Below are positions 59,928 to 64,000 of a DNA stretch of 64,000 nt, one piece after another. The DNA comes from Saprospira grandis str. Lewin (GTDB lineage Bacteria > Bacteroidota > Bacteroidia > Chitinophagales > Saprospiraceae): assembly GCF_000250635.1 (NCBI RefSeq), contig NC_016940.1, positions 186,001 to 250,000 of the forward strand, given 5' to 3'. The position numbers and the translations under genes are program-made. How positions within the stretch are numbered: the first letter of the stretch is position 1; each line of letters begins with the position of its first letter. The notes beneath the pieces are model-generated. The model was not told where the DNA came from. It was given only the letters and a program-made list of their open reading frames with translations, and searched no databases.

Positions 59928-61280
59928 TTAACGCTGTCTGAGCCGCCAATGTTTGGGGTAATAGTTATTCATTCTCCCCCCTGCCAAGCCCTTGGCCCAG
60001 CCTAAAGGCAAGCCCTGATAATGGAGTTGAAACCAGCCTTTGGGCATGTTTTCTAAGGATAAAACTTCTCCTCTCAAATAATTTAAGGCCGCTTCTTTTT
60101 CTAACTCTATGCTCGGAAAAGCAGATTTGGCCCAAGCCAAACTCTGCCCACTACTCGCCAATGGGCGATATTTTGCCCCTTTTTGCTCCAATAAGTTGGC
60201 CCCCGCCTGCAAAAGATATAAGGATTGGGCCAATTGCTCGCCCAGTTTTTTATGCGCTTTGGGAAAGGCTAAAATTTCTTCTCCTCTCGACCAAAAGTCT
60301 AGCCCCCAAGCCACATCCAGTTTTTTGGCCCAATTATCCAACTCCTTAACGGCCTTAAAACTAGGCTTTTTAGGCGCTTTGAGCTTTTTGGCTCGCCCCG
60401 CTTTTCTCCGAATTACCGACAAAAAGAAGCCTTCTCCAGAAACCAGCCCCGGATAGGCCCGATAGCCCAAATTGCTTTCGATAAAGCCCCAGTTTTCATC
60501 TAGCGCCAAACGCAATAGCTCCAAATCTTCCCGCTCGGCCAAAAGCCGCTCGATTTGCTCCTCATTTTCATGTCGGTTAAAGGTGCAAGTGCTATATACC
60601 AAAACCCCTTCCGGCGCCAAACAACCAATAATTTGGTCCAAAATCTCATTTTGTCGACTCGCACAATGCTGCATATTGGCCAAAGACCACTCGCCTCGAC
60701 TAGCCGGCAATTTTCTAAACATCCCCTCTCCAGAACAGGGCGCATCCACCAAAATGAAGTCAAAACAATGCTTTAGGTCCTTAAAATCAGCAGGGCGGTT
60801 ACAAGAAATCCAAACATTCGGCCGGCCCCATTTCTGTAGGTTTTCGGCCAAAATATGGGCTCTAGATTTGACCACCTCATTGGCCAATAATAAGGCATCA
60901 GCAGGCAGTTGAGCGGCCAATAAAGTTGTTTTTCCACCCGGTGCTGCCGATAAATCTAGGGCCGCCAGATTTTCTTTTTGTGGTAAATGCTGCCGAATCA
61001 CCTGCGCCAACAACATCGAAGAGGCCTCTTGCACATAATAGGCTCCCGCATGCCAAAGCGGATCTAGGGCAAAGTTTGGCCGCTCCAACAAATAATAGGC
61101 ATCCGCAGACCAAGGCAGGGGCTGCAACTGCTCGGCCCAAGGCAATTTGGTCCTTTTATACGGATTTTGCCGCAGAGAAAGCGGCTTTTCCTCGGCTTCT
61201 AGCCCCGCCTGCAAATTGGCCCAATCCGCCGCAGGCAATTGCTCCTGCATCAACTGACAAAAGTCCTCTGGTAACTGCAT
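59928..61280 (-). CDS. rRNA cytosine-C5 methyltransferase (RsmF/NOL1-NOP2-Sun type)
   Basis: 450 residues, SAM-dependent. SAM motif I AALDLSAAPGGKTTLLAAQL; motif IV DFILVDAPCSGEGMFRKLP (PCS); motif VI GVLVYSTCTFNRHENEEQI with the nucleophilic Cys in TCT. The N-terminal part (DYFCQLMQEQLP-like start and SLRQNPYKR) and a C-terminal domain with KALNYLRGEVL-type sequence (AALNYLRGEVLSLE) and GWFQLHYQGLPLGWAKGLAG fit the RsmF (YebU) class that methylates 16S rRNA. The exact target base is inference. Confidence 0.9.
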   Translation of the reverse strand: MQLPEDFCQLMQEQLPAADWANLQAGLEAEEKPLSLRQNPYKRTKLPWAEQLQPLPWSADAYYLLERPNFALDPLWHAGAYYVQEASSMLLAQVIRQHLPQKENLAALDLSAAPGGKTTLLAAQLPADALLLANEVVKSRAHILAENLQKWGRPNVWISCNRPADFKDLKHCFDFILVDAPCSGEGMFRKLPASRGEWSLANMQHCASRQNEILDQIIGCLAPEGVLVYSTCTFNRHENEEQIERLLAEREDLELLRLALDENWGFIESNLGYRAYPGLVSGEGFFLSVIRRKAGRAKKLKAPKKPSFKAVKELDNWAKKLDVAWGLDFWSRGEEILAFPKAHKKLGEQLAQSLYLLQAGANLLEQKGAKYRPLASSGQSLAWAKSAFPSIELEKEAALNYLRGEVLSLENMPKGWFQLHYQGLPLGWAKGLAGGRMNNYYPKHWRLRQR

Positions 61281-61342
61281 TTCTTTTTTTTTGCAAAAAA
61301 AGCCCTTTTTTAAGGGGATCCCTAATTTTATTTATTTTTTTT

Positions 61343-61460
61343 GGGGCTTGCCCGCCCTGCGGGCGGGCCGGGCTGTGTCGCAGCTCGCTGTTCGCTCGGC
61401 CCTGCGCCGCCTTCGGCGGCTGGGTCTGGCCTGAGGGCCACTGCTTTCCATCCCTAAGCC
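61343..61460 (+). repeat. SGR structured repeat, copy 19 (head GGCTT / tail AAGCC)
   Basis: The second copy with the GGCTT/AAGCC closing pair: head GGGGCTTG, tail CCCTAAGCC. Head hairpin CCCGCCCTGCGGGCGGG and internal hairpin GCCGCCTTCGGCGGC are perfect. It ends 22 bases before the next ATG. Confidence 0.88.
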
Positions 61461-61481
61461 TGCACGACCAAAATCAGCATT

Positions 61482-61937
61482 ATGAAAAAAACAATCTTCT
61501 TTCTTCTCCTTTCTATGAGTTTTTGGGCCTGCCAAACCGCAAGCGAAGAGCAGCCGGTCCAAACAGAAAAACAAGAACAAACTAAGGGTCAGGCCGCAGC
61601 GCCAAAAGCTACTGTTTCTGGAAAACTGGCTTATCCGGGGCATTTGCCCAAGGACCTCACCATTGTGGCCCGCAATATTGGAACAGGCGCCATGATGACC
61701 ACTAGAGAATTTGACCGCTCTACCCTAGAGTATGAGCTAAAATTGCCCGCAGGCCAATATGAAATTTTTTCGCTCACTCAAAGTCGCCCCGGCCAAAAAG
61801 CCTATTACTCAGAATATATGCTTTGCGGAGAAGGACCAAATTGCAAGTCGCATCGGCCAGTTATCCTAAATTTAGAAGCGGGCAAAAACTACCCACATAT
61901 CTCCCCCTCCGATTGGGCCGCCTTTGACAAAAAATAG
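61482..61937 (+). CDS. hypothetical lipoprotein
   Basis: 151 residues. Signal MKKTIFFLLLSMSFWAC with lipobox Cys at 17, then a Gln/Glu/Lys linker (about 18-45) and a beta-rich domain (KATVSGKLAYPGHLPKDLTI; YELKLPAGQYEIFSLTQSRP) that could be a carboxypeptidase-regulatory/SdrD-B-like fold. CGEGPNCKSH has two Cys. Role unknown. Confidence 0.7.
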   Translation: MKKTIFFLLLSMSFWACQTASEEQPVQTEKQEQTKGQAAAPKATVSGKLAYPGHLPKDLTIVARNIGTGAMMTTREFDRSTLEYELKLPAGQYEIFSLTQSRPGQKAYYSEYMLCGEGPNCKSHRPVILNLEAGKNYPHISPSDWAAFDKK

Positions 61938-61986
61938 CTGCATGTTAATGACTGCCCAGCCTTCCCCGCCCCGCCCGGCGCCTATC

Positions 61987-62115
61987 GGCTGAGGGATGGT
62001 AGGGGGGCGGCGCAGCCGCAGACCCAAGTTTTTGAGCGCAGCGAAAAAACTGCAGGGCCGAGCAGACCTGCGAGCCCCGCACAGCCCGACCCCAGCCGAA
62101 GGCTGGGGCAGCCCC
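61987..62115 (-). repeat. SGR structured repeat, copy 20 (head GGCTG / tail CAGCC)
   Basis: Between the lipoprotein gene and kdsC. The head hairpin is CCCCAGCCTTCGGCTGGGG (read on the minus strand) and the core is GCTCGCAGGTCTGCTCGG. It is 23 bases upstream of the kdsC ATG, so part of it may be in the kdsC leader. Confidence 0.85.
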
Positions 62116-62138
62116 AAAAAATCAATAAACTACTACTT

Positions 62139-62663
62139 ATGAGTTTTCTAAACTACTTATCTGAAATTAAGACCTTCATTTTTGATGTGGATGGCGTTTT
62201 TACGAATGGCGAACTGCTGGTGCAGGAAGATGGCCGTTTGCTACGCAGCATGAACGTTAAAGATGGCTTTGCCTTTAAGCTGGCCCTAGAAAAAGGCTAT
62301 GAGATTTTTATCATTACGGGCGGCCGTTCTGAGGGCGTTTGGCGCCGTTTTGAGGGTTTGGGCCTGCCTGCTGGCAATTATTTTGCGGGACAGCACGACA
62401 AACTTTCTTGTATGCGAGAGCTGATTGAAGCCGAGCGCATCAATTTGGACCACTGTTTATATATGGGCGATGATTTGCCAGATTATGCGCCTATGCGCTT
62501 GGTGGCTTTGGCTTGCTGCCCAGCCGATGCCGTGCCTGAAATTCAGGCCGTTAGCCAATATGTTTCGCCTAAAAAAGGGGGCTTGGGTGCTGTGCGTGAT
62601 GTCATTGAGCGAGTCTTAAAAGTGCAGGACCAATGGCCGCAGGAAAAAATTACGGAGCTCTAA
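62139..62663 (+). CDS. kdsC: KDO-8-phosphate phosphatase (HAD superfamily)
   Basis: 174 residues, C0-type HAD phosphatase. Motif I IKTFIFDVDGVFTNGELLV with both catalytic Asp; motif II Thr in FIITGGRSEG; motif III Lys in QHDKLSCMRE; motif IV CLYMGDDLPDYAPM. The length and the ITGG and GG-LGAVRD features are those of KdsC, which makes free KDO for lipopolysaccharide core. Its 3' end overlaps the next gene by 31 bases. Confidence 0.92.
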   Translation: MSFLNYLSEIKTFIFDVDGVFTNGELLVQEDGRLLRSMNVKDGFAFKLALEKGYEIFIITGGRSEGVWRRFEGLGLPAGNYFAGQHDKLSCMRELIEAERINLDHCLYMGDDLPDYAPMRLVALACCPADAVPEIQAVSQYVSPKKGGLGAVRDVIERVLKVQDQWPQEKITEL

Positions 62664-63523
62664 TAGGCGCTTTTTTTCGCCTGATTCGCTGGCCCAATCT
62701 ACTTCTGTTGTGGATTGGGCAAGCTTTGTTTTACCTCCTACTTTTACGCCCCTTAGGCGAAGAAAATTGGTCCATTTATCTACTTTATGCTTTGGCAACA
62801 GTTAGTTTGGCTGCTGCGGGCTACCTCATCAACGACTATTACGATTTGGAAATAGATCGTTTGAATGAGCGGAAAGGGCCATTGGGCCAAGAAATTTCTA
62901 TTTTTTGGGGCTTTGTTCATTATGCTTGGCTACAGCTCTTGCCCTTAAGTTTGGCGGCTATTTATTCGCCAAGCTTTCTTTTGCCCATTTTGCTGGGCAT
63001 TAGTTTTTTGCTTTGGGCCTATTCTGCTCATCTTAAGGCTTGGCCTTTGGTTGGAAATTTATTGGTGGCGGCTTTAGTCTTGGCGAGTTTGGGCCTCTAT
63101 TATATAGAAGCCCTACCCTATTTGCGAGAAAACCGCTGGGCCAAAACCTTTTTTGAGGCCTATTTGGTTTTTGCCTTTGGCAGCAATTTGGTCCGAGAAA
63201 TAGCCAAAGACCGAGAAGATCTAGCAGGCGACCAAGCCAAAGGGACCTTTACCTTAGCCTATTATCTGCCTAGCTGGGCCCTCAAAAGTTTGCTCTTTTT
63301 TCTTCTTTTGGGCAGTTTGGGTACAGGAGTGGGTTTAGTTTGGCCTTATTTCAGGCTATTTTCAGGCTATTTTTGGGGTCATTTTTTGTTGCTAGCAGCA
63401 CTTTTGTTTTTGCTTATTTTTGTCTTAATCCGAGCAAAAACTAAAAAAGATTGGCGCCAACTCAGTCTGTTACTCAAAATATATATGGCCTTAGGCTTAG
63501 CGGCCTTGGCTTGGTTGCCATAA
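62633..63523 (+). CDS. UbiA-family prenyltransferase
   Basis: 296 residues, 8-9 membrane spans. The two Asp-rich sites are present: GYLINDYYDLEIDRLNERKG (first NDxxD) and LVREIAKDREDLAGDQAKGT (second DxxxD). It transfers a prenyl chain to an aromatic or other acceptor in the inner membrane; whether for menaquinone, a haem or a lipid is not decided here. The Bacteroidota relatives next to kdsC are usually annotated as geranylgeranylglycerol-phosphate geranylgeranyltransferase-like. Overlap with kdsC indicates coupled translation. Confidence 0.9.
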   Translation: MAAGKNYGALIGAFFRLIRWPNLLLLWIGQALFYLLLLRPLGEENWSIYLLYALATVSLAAAGYLINDYYDLEIDRLNERKGPLGQEISIFWGFVHYAWLQLLPLSLAAIYSPSFLLPILLGISFLLWAYSAHLKAWPLVGNLLVAALVLASLGLYYIEALPYLRENRWAKTFFEAYLVFAFGSNLVREIAKDREDLAGDQAKGTFTLAYYLPSWALKSLLFFLLLGSLGTGVGLVWPYFRLFSGYFWGHFLLLAALLFLLIFVLIRAKTKKDWRQLSLLLKIYMALGLAALAWLP

Positions 63524-63524
63524 A

Positions 63525-63556
63525 AAAAGAGCCCCTGAAAATTCAGGGGCTCTTTT
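63525..63556. terminator. intrinsic terminator, bidirectional
   Basis: Perfect stem AAAAGAGCCCCTGAA with its complement, loop AA, A- and T-runs at both ends. It lies between the convergent UbiA gene and the HNH/HTH gene. Confidence 0.9.
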
Positions 63557-63576
63557 GTAAAAAAGCAGGCTAAAAC

Positions 63577-64000
63577 CTAATCCTCCTCGGCTAGGCGGCG
63601 CTGTTTTTCAGTATCTAGCTGAAGCACGCGCTCTTTCAACTCTTCTAAGCTAATATCCTTAGCGGCAGCCAAATCTTCTTCTGTTGGATGAACATGAGAC
63701 CAGTTTAGGCCACGCTCAATACGATAGATTTGCATAGGCGTAATGGCAAAAGCCTCGGCCAATTCTCTCTTTTTGAGTTTGCTGCGCTTAGAAGCACTTT
63801 TGAGCAAGCGCACCTTAGCGGGGCTCATGCGGTAGTGACGTTCTTTGCGGCTACGGGTATCCTTATAATTAGGACTATTTTGCATGTACTCTCTCCATTC
63901 ATCATGGTTGAGCCACTTAATATTGGTCCATTTATTATTTGAACGGTCATAATCTACATGCACCGCATGATTAAACTCATCAGAGGGCTTTTCGCAGAAA
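63577..64000 (-). CDS. HNH-type endonuclease-like / HTH protein, 5' end beyond the window
   Basis: The frame is open through base 64000 (about 141 codons seen), so the start is outside. The visible N-terminal part NHAVHVDYDRSNNKWTNIKW is the second half of an HNH_3/NUMOD-type nuclease motif (His ... Asn-Asn ... Asn-Ile-x-Trp), followed by a spacer and a helix-turn-helix (KKRELAEAFAITPMQIYRIE) and a charged helical end. Such a combination occurs in HNH homing-like enzymes and phage/mobile proteins. The GTG at 63963 is inside the HNH motif and is not a real start. Confidence 0.7.
   Translation of the reverse strand, partial: FCEKPSDEFNHAVHVDYDRSNNKWTNIKWLNHDEWREYMQNSPNYKDTRSRKERHYRMSPAKVRLLKSASKRSKLKKRELAEAFAITPMQIYRIERGLNWSHVHPTEEDLAAAKDISLEELKERVLQLDTEKQRRLAEED

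Noticed and set aside
1-64000. tRNA or rRNA genes
   Set aside because: I saw no cloverleaf with a GTTCRAN-type T arm and no rRNA core sequence; a tRNAscan-SE run would settle this.

Overview
The window looks like chromosome of a gliding marine Bacteroidota, most likely the Saprospira lineage (inference). The evidence is a type IX-secreted giant adhesin with a gliding-motility C-terminal domain, many Cys-acylated lipoproteins with short Bacteroidota-style signal peptides, no clear Shine-Dalgarno sequences, and Bacteroidota-type TlpA/DUF4369, UppS, RimM and KdsC proteins. Intergenic DNA is unusually full of repeats.

Layout. 1-7.7 kb is housekeeping: an ECF sigma factor coupled to a putative anti-sigma factor, a DUF445 membrane protein, a flippase-like protein, ScpA, UppS, RimM, a thioredoxin-fold protein and a DUF3124 lipoprotein. 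7.7-21.8 kb is accessory: two TPR paralogues and a minus-strand type III-A CRISPR-Cas operon (cas10-csm2-csm3-csm4-csm5) ending in a 946-residue ATPase-TOPRIM (OLD-like) gene. The operon lies between two directly repeated, palindrome-rich islands (9.42-10.20 and 21.11-21.79 kb). No cas6, cas1, cas2, CARF effector or CRISPR array is visible here.

22-26 kb holds a CAT-like acetyltransferase, an ABC ATPase coupled to a TlpA-like protein, and a CorA transporter. 26.2-36.0 kb is one gene for a 3256-residue T9SS surface protein with about 30 four-cysteine repeats. 37.5-40.5 kb is a mobile and repetitive zone: palindromes, a 42-bp tandem repeat of about 17.5 copies, and an IS256-family element with clear target duplications whose transposase carries one in-frame stop. 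40.5-64 kb has a LuxE-like enzyme, lipoproteins, an M48 metalloprotease, a patatin, an LRR protein, aminopeptidase P, an AAA-ATPase/small-protein pair, a two-component system, an rRNA cytosine methyltransferase, KdsC, a UbiA prenyltransferase and a partial HNH/HTH protein.

The most novel signals are: (1) a dispersed structured repeat of roughly 110-180 bp, 20 copies in 64 kb and strictly intergenic, whose two ends covary to keep a closing helix (four different pairings seen); (2) the type III-A operon with a degenerate Cas10 HD motif, intact GGDD, and an ATPase-TOPRIM gene where an accessory effector would be expected, all bracketed by direct repeats; (3) an overlapping AAA-ATPase/small-protein pair at 55-56.6 kb that may be a separate defence module.
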